Shown here one piece after another: positions 1-11,315 of a stretch of 64,000 bases of DNA. Location of the stretch: NCBI RefSeq assembly GCF_028389875.1, contig NC_084672.1, positions 11,709,958-11,773,957 of the forward strand. The letters run 5' to 3'. The notes beneath the pieces are model-generated. The model searched no databases, was not told where the DNA came from, and saw only the letters and a program-made list of their open reading frames with translations. How positions within the stretch are numbered: the first letter of the stretch is position 1; each line of letters begins with the position of its first letter. Source of the stretch: Rhea pennata. Lineage: Eukaryota > Chordata > Aves > Rheiformes > Rheidae. The position numbers and the translations under genes are program-made.

Positions 1-574
1 AATTTAAATTTAGAATTTTTAGTTAACTACCAACTTATAAATAACTCCTGTTTACACTTAAAGAGCCTTATAAATATAGATGTGCCAATCTATACTTATG
101 ATTGAGTACTCACTTCAAGTCCTATAATATGCATATTTAAGTGCTGTTCTGAATGGTTTCCCAAAACAACCGTAAACAGTTGGAACAGATATAAGGTTAG
201 ACCCTTCCAGAGAAAATAACATCTACTGCACACAAAAGAGTGACAGAGCACACAAAAAGAGTGCTTTTAAGGATCTACAGAATGACTTGCATGGTCCTAT
301 TTAGCCACAAGAGGGAGTCAGTGATTTTTTTTTCTCTACACACAGACATACATGCAGATACATACACAGACTCTGCCTAAGGAGAATTGTGATATTGATT
401 TAAAGAAACAATTATATTTTCAGGACATGGATGACAACACAGCTGAAACAACTGATAGTTGAATATTATGTTGTTTTACTACACTGAAATGTTCTGCAAG
501 AAGAATCTGAATTGAAATGCCTCATAGCTCTCCTAATGGCTTAATCTGAAGGATCAACACAAATGGTGACTTAC
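1..574. other. HDC intron 9, partial
   Basis: AT-rich intron sequence from the exon 9 donor to the window edge. I see no exon, recognisable repeat or conserved site in it. Confidence 0.7.
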
Positions 575-665
575 CATGAAATCGACAGCAGCTCCTGAAT
601 TGGGATGCCTGAGGTAGACAGGGTTAACACTGAAGGTCTGATGTAACTTGTATTTATCTTTAACC
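575..665 (-). CDS. HDC: HDC coding exon 9 (last in window)
   Basis: Encodes residues 316-346, from [20 protein letters not shown] to AVDFM. Acceptor GATAG, donor GTAAGTC. The next exon (expected to begin HWQIPLSRRF in the family) is not found between 1 and 574, so the gene runs off the left edge. Confidence 0.92.
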
Positions 666-1931
666 CTATCAATTGCAGAATGAACTGTTAGCAAAAAGAC
701 TGTGCAGAGAAAGACTTCGCACTTTGTGTATTATCCTTTCGGCGTTTGTATTTTGCCTTTACTCACCAAAATCCAGTGCAGTCAAAATGAACCATCATCC
801 ATTTAGAAGGATTAAAAGTAAATGAATCTGCATATTCAATTCCATCCAAGAACAATCGAAATTCAGGACATACAAATGCAGTTCCTGCATATGCAGCGTC
901 AATATGAAGCCAGAGTCCCTCAGCATCACCTGTTGGAATTGATACTGTTGTATGTAGGCGACATAATAAAATCAAAGTACATGCTTATTTTTTTTCCTCT
1001 CTGAAGACTAGGTACATGGGCAGAGAGCAGAGACAAAGCTGCAGGTCTTCAGCAACTACTTGTCAGAATTTATGCTGGAGTAGAATCTGCAGCCACTTCA
1101 AATTTATCTGTTGAACTGGTGGCTTCAAAGGATGTTCTACTAACTAGCATTTTCAAAATTCCTTTGCTAGGTAAAATATTTGTTTATTCATTATACAATG
1201 GTGCTACACTCTGTACTGTACACCATGGATATTCCCTGGGAAACCACATTAAAGATTTATCCATTGGCAAATTTTTATCCATCTTGAGTAGAAAATATTT
1301 TAACATCCTAATGTAAATCTTACAGAAACCAGTGGAAAGACTACCACCAACTCCACAAATCTTCAAAATATATCTGAAAAACTTAGCTGAGTAGTGTGTC
1401 TATTCTCCTTGGTTTGGGCATGAAAAATCCCCACAATGTCTTCTCCGTAGTATCAAAGTTTAAAAACAAGCCAAAAAACATACTTACAAATTGGACCCAG
1501 TTCTGAGAGATTGTCAAATGCACAGACACCAGTTGTACCCAAAGTTGCACAAACCTAGAAGAAAACAAACTTGTTAAGATGGCATTTTTAAATAAAAGGA
1601 TGTACTTTAAAACCAGACAAGCTATCAATTCACTCAAAAATGAAATGATACTAAAATATTTAGATGCAATAGAACAGAAATTTTAACTTTCAATTAATCT
1701 ATTTTAGCATAGTAAGAAATAGACATGTTGACATTTAGAATACAATACTATGTCAATAACAAAGTTGAACATACAAAAACAGGCACTAGGCCTCTGTTTC
1801 TGTCTTCTTCAATGGCTTTCATCAAAGTTTCACCTCTGAGGGAAAAGTTCTCATCCACTGGCAGAAATTTCATCTTCACAAGAGAAATCAAGCCAGCCTT
1901 TTCTACAGAAGAATGCGCCTTAAAAAAAAAA

Positions 1932-1963
<32 letters not shown>

Positions 1964-4900
1964 AATAGAAAGTTCTGTTCTAAGACTGAACAACTGTGAT
2001 GAATTATGGAATTATAAAAATGATCACAAGAAAAGCAGAGACAAGGTCCTAATTATAATTTGGATTAATATAAACCTGAAAGCTTGTTCTTTGTGAATAA
2101 CTAAAGAAATATTACCCTGTAATTCTAAGGAATACATACACTCCATTTATTCAAATTCTGTTCTCTAAAATGTAATAATAAACATCCTTACGCTGTGTTT
2201 GGAAGGCCATTCATCAAAACTCAAATCGTAAAGGCCCTCTAGAAATGGATCAACCTCGGTTTATTCACTCCTCATTGCTCTAAGAGGAGAAAAAACCTGA
2301 AGTCAGCCCAAAGCCCCTCACAACAAAGGCCCTTTATTTGTATCAAGGGAGACATGGCATGAGCATGTCTGCTGTTGCTGTATTCACAGGGAATGTGTTC
2401 ATTCAGTTCAGGAGCCAAAGCATGGAACAGGCTTGCGGGCAGAGTCTCAGCACTGTGCAGGCGTTCATGGTTTTCTCCAAGAACAGCCTCAAGAGCCTGC
2501 AGTGGAGAACCCAACCAGGGGCATCACTGAGTGTGCCTGTCTCTGAATGGAAGCAGACTGAAGAAACAAGGGCAGAAGCTGCATGACATCAGCACGTAGT
2601 AATGGAAGTTACTGGAGTACAGCTTTGTGGAAGACAGTAAAGAAGTGCAGAAATTAATTATGTAATTTCCTCTTTAAGTCTCTCCTCTGGGCTGTTGAAA
2701 CCTTGCAAAACAGCTCACCTCACACTGATTCTTACTCCCCATCAGCAGAAAGCAACTTTAAGGGATTCATTCATGCTTGTGAAGCATTTATGTTTGTGTT
2801 TTTCTATTGATACAGAAATGCAAATTCACATTGTAATCTGTATGGTCTAGGTGAGACTGCAGAAGCAAATGTGTTTCTTTGTAACCATAAGAACCTACTT
2901 GATCAGATGCGTAAGCAATCAGACGAGAATTGAGTGAGGACTCGTCAGTATCTGGCTCAGAAACCTTCATTTCCAAAATTTTGTTTTTTCTTGCTGCTAG
3001 CAGTGCAACCAAGGTTGATTCACTCACAGTGCTCTGTAAAGACATTGTACTTTTACTGCAACCAATTGCTACTTTATTGTTATTTAGTCAGGGACTTACT
3101 AAAATCATTGAACTGCGCAGCTAACTCACCCCCCCTCTTTCATATCTACAGCTGCTTTTCTCAGATGCAGTGTAAAGACACTAGCTCATGAGCAGCTCTC
3201 TGAGCCAGCAACACAAAACAAAGCCTTCAGACCACTGCATATTTTTAATGTGCAAGAGGAAAAATGTGCAAGGGAGAAATCACATCTTCCTTTTTTTTCC
3301 TTCTGTGACTAAAATGTAGCATCTCCCATTAAAATTACACACCTGAGCAAAGCTCCTTAAAATACCCAAAGCCTTAGCACTGATTTCAAGGGATACTAGC
3401 TGAGGCTTTATGAAAGAAGGTAAAGATTCAAGCTTTAATCCGGAGGTTCTCAGAGACACAAAGTAGACATGAAAAGAGGAAGAATTTATTATGTGGACAA
3501 AGACTGCTGGCAGGAGGATAGTCACGACTGAAGTTTTCGCCTTCTCTAATTACATTAGACATTATTACCTGTAATAATTACAAGTAATAATTACATTATT
3601 ACCTGTAATACTCCTCCTCCCACACTGTTGGGATGGTGGTGCAGGAACTTATCTGGAAGGCCCAGCATTTTAGCTAGCCAATCCATCACGTTCATTTCCA
3701 GTTCTGTACAGGCTGGACTGGAGGCCTAGCAATTCAAGCAAAGAGAATCAGCTTACTGCCACATATCACATTGTAATTAATATTTTTTATTGCCTTGGCA
3801 AAAATCTCACCTAATCTCTCTCTGTGTGTGCAGATTACAAACTTTGCAGTTCTGGATATTTAGACAGCTAGCCCTGTAAGACTATGGCAGATACCTCGCA
3901 GAATACAGTACCACTATAATGAGAATGATGGTGTCTGACCAGGTCTGTAACACAAACCTCTGCTGAGGCTGCAGGTGAGGGTGTGCTTTGGGTATCTTGC
4001 TGGTTCTCTCATTATCAGCAGCTTTCTTGGAACTTCAAATACAATCAGACTGTCATCAACCTCCTGAAAAAGCGCTCTCCAACTTACCAGCATCACCTCA
4101 GCATTGAGCTTCTAAACTATCAATTATTTTAGATGGTCCATTAAACAGAGAGATCAGGAGTCTTCTGAGACAAAAATCTGGATTTGTATTTCACCACATG
4201 TGGCATATGCTTTTGCTCCCTGAAGAGAATGGACACTGATCCCTCTTAAAAATGAGGAAGGCTAAGTTGGGCTTTTTGAAGAGCCATGAAAGTACGGTGG
4301 AAATTGTTCTGCAGTGTCTGGTTTTCCACTTATGAAAGAATCAGTTTACACTGCAAACTTAATTGAAGTCTAGTCAAAACTAGAGGACATAGAAATAGGC
4401 ATTTCTGTTTATACAATGAGGTAATTTGAGACAAGTATATGGAGACTGTAACCTCCAATTTTTATTATTATTATTATTTCAATAGGTTAATGAACTTTTG
4501 CTGCTTTCTACAGGGAGACATAAGGCTAAAGATCTGGGCAACTTCACCAGTGGAGAAGATTGGCTTCAGAATGCCACTGAGGGCTGTAGAGTCATACATA
4601 ACCGAGTAGCACTGTGTAGCTACAGGAGGACACTGGATACACAGACTTTCTGGGACAGGCCCCTTCATTTACAAGGGGAAAAGTAGGAAACTTGCTCTCT
4701 CAGCAGAGCAGTCATAGGTGGTGGCTATTTTATTGCCTACTCTGCTTGTGTAACAGTTTTGGGACTGACACTGGAGCTCAGGAGCAATGCTCATGTTGGG
4801 ATACAAGAATTAGGAAACAGACCTTTGTGGTGATATATTTTTTCATTCTACCTCTTACTACTTGGTAACTACTGCTCTTGCTATGATGCATTTAAAAAAA

Positions 4901-7900
4901 AAAAGTCTTCAAATATTTATTTTTATGAGAGAAGACATTTTTAAGTTGTACAAAAAATTTTGAATGATTTAAAGTAGAGTTACACAGATCAACAAATCCA
5001 GAAAGAATGACAGTGACCTGCTCCCACATACTACACATTGAAGAAAAATATCCCAAGTATCAAAAACCAAAATCATTTACCCATGTGAATCCCAAGCAGT
5101 TAATTGCATCAGCCAACATATCTCCCAGGAGTGAAGGCCAAGAAGTAAGAGCTGGAAAGTAGGCGTGCATATGCGGGCTCTGCCAGTGGACTACCTAGAA
5201 CAAAGTTAAGAAGAAGTCTGAAAATGTCACAAAATTCTGTAGCAGATTTAGCAGTTAGTATCTGGTTAGTGATGGGGAAGGACTGCAGCAACAGAATACG
5301 TGCAAGTACAGATCTGCCAGCTGAAAGCTACAGAGATAATATCAACAGGAGTACAATACTAACACATGATAACACTGCCGTTATTAGATAAATTCCAAAC
5401 TGTAGCAAAAGCATTTATCTGAATTAAACACACAGACAAAGATTTTTCAACAGGAAAGAATGATCTTTTGACAACATTCCATTATGAGGGCTTTATTCTT
5501 GTTATAACGAGTCAAAAAGGTTTATCCTTGTACCTGGGAATCCTTGCAACAAAGTGGCTCCCAGTCATTTTATCACCGTGAAGCAACACCTTGCCTTCAG
5601 TTACACACAGCAACTTAGAATTATACACGCCCCCTCTGTACTCCTGAAAAGGGGCTTGAATGCTGGACAGTAATGAAAGCATAATAAAAATGAATACTTC
5701 AATACCTCTCCTAGACCAGACCAAGTTTGTGTAAATATCTATAAAGGAAATTTTAAAATAGTTTTTGTAACACCTTCTTACATAAAATGTTTAATGAGGC
5801 ACCATTATCTCCCTTAGCAGAACCTGCAGTATAGATTTACAAGAGGAAGGAAACCTTATTTTTACAGAACAGGAGACAAGACTTAAGTGTATGTGACTTT
5901 TGGCAAGAGATAGTTCACATTCTATGTCTCAGTCTCCCCATCTCTGAAATTATGATGATGCTACTTGTCAGGACGGGGCCTTGTGAGGCTAAATTTGACA
6001 ACAGCAGAAAATCAGTTTCCCTCTAAGCAAATGTGAAGCATTCTAAAGTCTAAAATATTTCAAAAATATATTCATTCTACCTCCTAAAATTGTTGTTAGG
6101 AACACCACAGTAATCTCCAAGATCCTTCTCTGGACAAAATCTCTGCATGAATTATTCTATATTTCAAAGTAGCTTGTTTATTTCAATAAATCTTCTGCAG
6201 AGTCTATGCATGCTCAGGATTTGGGTGTTACCCAAGCAGTAGTAACTTTTCCCCCAAATGATTATACTTTAATTCTTACCCCAGGCATAATAATCTTCTC
6301 GATGTCTCCAAAGATGTTGTCCCAGCTGTCTGGGTCCACTGGGGCAGAATCTGGCAACTGAGCTCTCATGTAACCTGGCTGCACATCCGGAGTCACCCGT
6401 CTATCTCTCACATCGCTCAGGTATTGGCAAATGTAATCCACCATCTCTTTCCCTGGAAGAGGCAACTCTACTTTGAGTTTAGATCACAGAAAAAATAAGT
6501 AATGAAGTACTAGCACTTCATGAAATTTGTCATTAGCTCTGTTACTGAACAGGGCTCAGAAGGATGCTGCTCCCAGGACAGCCATGGGAACCAGAACACC
6601 AATAGGCCAGAGCCCCAGTGCAGGCAAGTCCTACTGCACCCAAGGGTTTCAGGGCACTCAGAAGCAGAGGATCCTTGTGTTCCTCAGCCTCATCTCTCCT
6701 GCCTCTCATCACTTTTTTACTTCAGAACACATCTTGAACATACTGGAAATCCACTGAAAGCAAATGTTGACAGTTTCCAGCTGCAGGAAAGTCTACATTT
6801 AGAATTCATCCTACCCTATCCAATATCAACTTTAAAGTATAAGCAAAATTTGCAGTGAATAAGGCAAGAATTTCTGTTCAACAATTGATTCTGACTTGTC
6901 CTCTGAATGTTAGCTAAAAGTTGTATGATTCATCAGTGGAAAATACTACCCGACAGTATTTCCTGACAGTAAGTTTGTTTCCTTGCCTGTATAAAGAAAT
7001 ACCCCTATATTCCATAGCACTAGCCTCAGTTGACTGTATCATGAATCATCTCATGAACTGCTGCTGGTATTTATCTGGAAACACACACATGACACACCAC
7101 ATATGGCAGGGAGCCATAGGACCTCCTGAAGGTTTCCAGTTATTCGGTGAGTGAACGTTTTCCTACGGGAAGGACACTGGCCAGCAATCAGAGACCTGAA
7201 TTAATCTCTGCCTCTGTGACTAGGTGATCTTGAGAAAGCCACTCAGTCTTCCCACATCTTACCTCCTCCATCTAGAAAAGCAGCAACACAACTCTTAGAA
7301 CAGGCTTCACAGGGACTGGAGAGATTGACAGAGTTATTTCAGCATCATTGCTGAAGATTTAAAATGTACCTTTAGAAGTACAATCTATTGGACTACTGAC
7401 TGGATAGATTTTCTTAAATTGAACAGAAATTGTGCATTTCATGGAAACAGATTCCTGTCCGTATGCCACTACCCCTTTTGCATCCTCTGAAAACAGCTCC
7501 ACACGTTTTCTCCACTTGTTAGACAATCTCCTTCAGAAGTAGAACCCAGATTTACTCTACCTCCAGAACTGCACCAGTGCCGGTGAATTTTTATGGTGTC
7601 AGCCAGGAAACAGCCACTGTGCATAATACACCCTTAACACAAGTTTATTCAGAATCACAGAGTTTGGAATCTTTCCCATAGTATTTTACATGTAAGGCCA
7701 AAAACCAAGTCATCCACAGACTTTAAATCCATTAGTTTAAAATCTACCCTGAGAGATAAGAATTATCTTCTCATTCCCAGCAGATCCAAGTCTCAAAGCT
7801 GCATGCGTGCAGTTTGAGTGCACCGCTCGCCCTCATTTCTCAGTACCATTCCCAGCCCTACAACAGCGCTTCCCTGTGAGCCAACACTGCCTTTTTGCAA

Positions 7901-7955
7901 GAGCAGAGGAAGATCACTCTCACTCACCTCTCCGCCTGTACTCCTCTGGTTCCAT
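575..7955 (-). CDS. HDC: HDC, histidine decarboxylase (exons 1-9; 3' part beyond left edge)
   Basis: PLP-dependent group II amino-acid decarboxylase that converts histidine to histamine in the cytosol. Nine coding exons join in frame to give residues 1-346. The protein opens [20 protein letters not shown]. Residues 297-305 read SFTFNPSKW, so K304 is the Schiff-base lysine, and D272 in LHIDAAYAG is the expected partner of the PLP ring nitrogen. Y333 near the end of exon 9 corresponds to the catalytic-loop tyrosine of mammalian HDC. The start at 7955 has A at -3 and G at +4 and matches the family N-terminus. Mammalian HDC is about 660 residues, so roughly half, including the C-terminal processed region, lies off the window. 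DDC is the nearest alternative, but the N-terminus and the STVSESTL block fit HDC. The exon joins are my reading of GT-AG sites. Confidence 0.96.
767..929 (-). CDS. HDC: HDC coding exon 8 (PLP lysine)
   Basis: Encodes residues 262-315, including LHIDAAYAG (D272) and [12 protein letters not shown] (K304). Acceptor CCAACAG, donor GTGAGT. This exon holds the core of the active site. Confidence 0.96.
1488..1554 (-). CDS. HDC: HDC coding exon 7
   Basis: Short 67-bp exon encoding [20 protein letters not shown] and PI plus one base. Acceptor TTCTAG, donor GTAAGT. Contains the glycine-rich turn that follows the PLP-binding strand. Confidence 0.92.
1775..1918 (-). CDS. HDC: HDC coding exon 6
   Basis: Encodes residues 192-239, from [20 protein letters not shown] to NRGLVPVF. 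Its acceptor AAG is preceded by a (CTTT)n plus T-run tract. The donor is GTATGT. A longer reading through VCSTL is possible, but exon 7 supplies VCATLGTTG, so the GTATGT donor gives the correct family sequence. Confidence 0.93.
1922..1966. repeat. (AAAG)n microsatellite at HDC exon 6 acceptor
   Basis: An A-run followed by about seven AAAG units on the plus strand. On the HDC sense strand it is a CTTT/T tract ending directly at the exon 6 AG. Confidence 0.95.
2899..3033 (-). CDS. HDC: HDC coding exon 5
   Basis: Encodes residues 147-191, from [20 protein letters not shown] to LIAYASDQ. Acceptor TTTACAG, donor GTAGGTT. 135 bp, phase 0. STVSES is the PLP-phosphate-side motif of this family. Confidence 0.95.
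3559..3610. repeat. 18-bp direct repeat carrying a duplicated splice donor
   Basis: An identical 18-mer (plus strand ACATTATTACCTGTAATA) occurs at 3559-3576 and 3593-3610, 34 bp apart. On the minus strand each copy contains TTACAG|GTAATAATG; the right-hand copy is the exon 4 donor. Confidence 0.95.
3603..3725 (-). CDS. HDC: HDC coding exon 4
   Basis: Encodes residues 106-146, from [20 protein letters not shown] to NSVGGGVLQ. Acceptor GCTAG, donor GTAATAATG. 123 bp. The donor region is repeated exactly 34 bp into the intron (see findings). Confidence 0.94.
5081..5194 (-). CDS. HDC: HDC coding exon 3
   Basis: Encodes residues 68-105, from [19 protein letters not shown] to INCLGFTW. Acceptor TTCTAG, donor GTAAATG. 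114 bp, phase 0 at both ends. It carries the group II decarboxylase HxHxYxP-like substrate-pocket block. Confidence 0.95.
5875..6045 (+). repeat. CORE-SINE (MIR-like) fragment in HDC intron 2
   Basis: Degenerate match to the amniote MIR/CORE-SINE body: a segment like 'tgtgacttttggcaag', then 'ctcagtctccccatctctga', then 'cttgtgaggctaa'. The order of these blocks is that of the family. Borders are approximate. Intron 2 spans 5195-6279 and holds nothing else I recognise. Confidence 0.6.
6280..6452 (-). CDS. HDC: HDC coding exon 2
   Basis: Encodes residues 10-67, from [12 protein letters not shown] to EKIIMPG. The acceptor is CTTCCAG and the donor GTAAGAA. Length 173 bp, ending in phase 0. Very close to the mammalian N-terminal helix region that forms the dimer interface. 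Confidence 0.95.
7160..7345 (+). repeat. CORE-SINE (MIR-like) fragment in HDC intron 1
   Basis: Contains the block order 'tctgcctctgtgactag', 'gatcttgagaaagccactca', 'tcttacctcctccatct', typical of a MIR-type SINE in plus orientation. Diverged, with approximate borders. It sits in intron 1 (6453-7927), which otherwise shows no gene or repeat I can name. Confidence 0.6.
7928..7955 (-). CDS. HDC: HDC coding exon 1
   Basis: Encodes MEPEEYRRR and the first base of a split Gly codon. The donor is GTGAGTG starting at 7927 (phase 1). The 5' UTR extends upstream toward the TATA box near 8050. Confidence 0.93.
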
Positions 7956-8048
7956 ACTGATTTCTTGCAAAAGCAGCTCTTCGAACCTGGGCCAGGACCG
8001 TTCAGCGAGCTGTGGACAGTACTGTCTGGTGCCCTGCTAGCTGCTCAC

Positions 8049-8056
8049 CCTTTATA
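8049..8056 (-). promoter_or_regulatory. HDC: HDC TATA box
   Basis: TATAAAGG on the minus strand, about 95 bp upstream of the HDC start codon. Transcription would be expected to begin near 8025, leaving a 5' UTR of roughly 70 bases. No CpG island surrounds it, which fits a tissue-restricted gene. Mammalian HDC promoters also carry a TATA box (established); the start site itself is inferred. Confidence 0.7.
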
Positions 8057-9069
8057 GCTCTCTTTATCTCGCAGACTCACGCATTCTGGAAAAGGTTTAA
8101 CGTAGGCAGGTTATTGGTGAGCATTTATCTAACTCCTCCCAACTGAGGGCTTTTACAGTCTCTTGTATGTTCTCATCTGTGCTCTTTTGATGTGCAAGGT
8201 GGTATCTCTGAGAAGAGCTGCCTCTCCACTAGTCCATTCCCATTTTAGTATAACCTTTCCGAAGGCTCATGGTAATCAACATGTCATGAATATCAGAAAC
8301 ATCAACATCAGACTTGTGGGAGAGAAAAACTCAAAGTTTCAAAAAATGAATAAAAGTAGTCATCTTATTCTTGTCCACTAAAAACAGGCCAAGCAGCTGT
8401 TAATACAATACAGGCATCAACAAGCAACAAGTAACAAATCTGGTGTTGTAGTTCTAAGATGGTGAGGACTTTTTTCTTAAAAAAAGATATTAGGACTGAT
8501 TTTTTCCAAAAGAGAGTTTCTGCATCCTCACACTTCTTTGACCCTTATGCACTCAGTCCTTTGCTGCCAAAGGCAAGGCATCACAATTACTGCTAATTTA
8601 AGAGCTGCAGTATAAAGCAAGGATCCCCCTTGGGAAATCCTGCTCCTTCAGATCAATCTGTATTGCACGATAATGTCCCTCCATTGATATCCCCCTAGAC
8701 CAGTGAGCTGGGAAAACACATCTTCTTCACACACTGTGCTTGCTTTTCTCACATGTGTGCATAAGCACTCCAGTTTAGCCTTGTATTTCCAGAGTTCCTC
8801 CACGCTCCTCCACCTGGATTGTTCTCAGTTTTGGAGAATAGGCATGTAGAGCCTCCTCATTTCAGTTTCAGACACAGAAAACACATCCTGACTTGTCTTT
8901 GGCAGCATAGCCTTTGACACTATTTCAGTGTTGAGTGCTAATCCTCTTCAGCAGAAGGAACTTGCTCTACACTGATACCAGGCAGTCCTGGGAAAAGAGA
9001 CAGTGAGGACAAAAATCTTAATGATCTAAGTGGACTAAGCACTGTAAAGAGAAATGATTACGAAGTATG

Positions 9070-9178
9070 CTTGCCCTATTCTTGCTCCTGGTTATGGCCA
9101 CTGTTGGGGACAGGATACAGGGCTAGATGGACCTTTAGTCTGATCCATTACAGCTGTTTCTCTGTTCCCATGACACAG
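9070..9178. repeat. Old sauropsid LINE (CR1/L3-like) 3' fragment
   Basis: The segment around 'ggacaggatacagggctag' and 'atggacctttagtctgatcc' resembles an abundant LINE tail known from turtles, crocodilians and birds. Family assignment is from memory of the motif and is not verified. Confidence 0.5.
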
Positions 9179-11069
9179 AAGGGAACTGGCTGACAGAGCA
9201 GCTCCTATTTTCTGCCTGATGCACTATAATACAGCCTGAACTCTTTTTGTTATTCTAGGAAGTTGTTACTTCTCTATCCACTGTGAACTCTCTACAGAAC
9301 AGTATAAAAAAAAGCTTTCCTATTTCTGCTGTGATTAGATATTTGAGAAGGAACAACTGTTTCAGAGATACAGCAAAGATGCTCTGATACATGCTCATCA
9401 GATTAATATACTGAAGTAGAAACATTGATTAAAAAAAAGGCATTCAAAGCAAAAGCACAGAAAGAGCACACAAAAACATATCATACACTTATTCACTTGC
9501 TTTTATCTCATGTTTCTTGGGAAACATAGCAAAAAAGTTAACAAAGCTGGTAGCATACCTAATATGAATTTAAGGAACCTTTCTTGGCTTTGCTGTAAAT
9601 GTTACCACAAGGAAGGGCAAGGGAGATGAGAAGGGGCTGGCATCAAGCACAGGACCAGCTCAGAAAGAGCTCATTTCTCAAAAACATGGGAAAAACTAAT
9701 TCCTGCTCGTGACAAGTAAATAATATGATTTTAAATAATGAAGCACATCTGTTCAAAAAAAAAAAAAAAAACAAACAAAAAAAACCCCCAAACTGGTAGC
9801 TGATTACATTTATGATTTCAATTTGGAACAGCAAATAAGGAGCAATACTTTGTAACAATGTTTTCAGACCTAAACTACACATAATAAACATTTCATGTGA
9901 CATATATCCTACGTCTTTTGCTCAAAGCTGACAGTCTGGTCAGTTTGATTTTTCATTCTGTGTAGAAAAGAACAAACAGTAGCTCCTGTTTGGAACTAGG
10001 ATAAGATAGGCGATAATGAATTACAGGTAGGGTAAATATTGCTGGAGATAAAGAAATTTTTGTTACAGTTACCTTGCACTTGGAAAGATTTTGTTACAGT
10101 CAATGAGGAAGAGAATATTTGCTCACAGGAAGCAAAATGATTAGAAAAGGTTTTTGAATTGTTTGCTACAAAGGTCTGCACTGTCAAAGCCGTGGGAAAT
10201 TCTCCACTTGGACACGAACATTACCACTATCACTTCTTAGGCTAATGCTGAAATTCTTATCACTGTTAAGAGTTCACAGAGATTAAACCGTAGTTAAGTT
10301 TGTGGGATGTGAAGACAGAAAAATTATTTAAGACAGAGTAATTCAACTGGAGCAATGCCTAAATAGTACACTTCACCTGACTAATTGGTTCCTCCATTTC
10401 CTAGTAACATAATGACTAGTTTCTGAAAAAACTTTAAAATATAACTACTTCCAATTAGTCACTGCACAAGGTTTGCTTCAAGTCCTAGCACTATTTGAGT
10501 ACAACTACATCCCTGAAAATAGTTCTTCTAAAAAACACCACCACAGATGTCAATTTTTACCATCTCTTGATTTTTGAATCAGATTTGCCAAGTTTATACT
10601 GACACTAGGATTCCCCCCCCCCCCTCAACTGCCAATTCTATAAATTCAAAGTTTGGAGTAAGAAGAGTTTGATTTGTGTTGTTTAATGCAATTCTTTTCC
10701 CACTCTTCCCTCCTACCTTTGAGGAAATCCTGAACCTAAAACAGATTTTTCATATTTTTCTGAATGTTTAACACAGCACTATTTTGATCTTCTAATACAC
10801 AAAAATTTAAATGGAATTGATTCTACACTATATATATGTGGAAAAGATATTTAATTGTAAAATAGAAAAAGTAGGCCAGAGTACAGTTTTAAGGGTAATT
10901 CTTTTGTATACAGTATAGGTAAACTAGTCTTTTTGCTTAAGTTTATATAAACAATTTCATAAAAGCAGTGAAACATGGAACAACAAAGCAAAGCACAAAG
11001 TTTTATCTTACAAAAGAAGAAATCTGCACAGTAGTTCAAAATTCAATGTAACACAGCACTGAACAATCT

Positions 11070-11315
11070 TAAGGCAGCTTAGTTCTAAGCACAGGACTAG
11101 AAGCCAGGAACTCCTGAGATCTATTCCCAGGTCCACCACAGATCCACACGGTCTCGGACCAACCATTTAACTCTCCCTGTTTTGCGCTTACACCAGTTAT
11201 AAAACTGAGACAATAACACTCACTTACCTGCCTCAGCAGCAAGTGATGGTTTGTTCTTTAAAAGATTTTACAATGCTTTGAAGATGTAACGTGCTATATA
11301 AATCCTAAGCATAAC
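11070..11315 (+). repeat. CORE-SINE (MIR-like), near full length
   Basis: Shows in order 'gcacaggactagaagccagg', 'ctcctgagatctattccc', a diverged 'cggaccaaccatttaactct', 'cacttacctgcctcag' and 'tttacaatgctttgaagatg'. This is the full block order of the sauropsid tRNA-derived CORE-SINE. Plus orientation, approximate ends. It may lie within or just beyond the GABPB1 3' UTR, antisense to that gene. Confidence 0.7.

Larger units (their letters stand above)
930..5080. other. HDC introns 3-7 (between exons 3 and 8)
   Basis: The introns are 930-1487, 1555-1774, 1919-2898, 3034-3602 and 3726-5080. They hold the (AAAG)n microsatellite at 1922-1966 and the duplicated donor at 3559-3610, plus a short (TTA)n run near 4458-4478. 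The rest is unremarkable AT-rich intron. Confidence 0.7.

Noticed and set aside
1748-1774. HDC exon 6 extended through VCSTL to a GTTATT donor
   Set aside because: Exon 7 starts VCATLGTTG after a clean TTCTAG, so the GTATGT donor at 1774 restores the family sequence without duplicating VC-TL.
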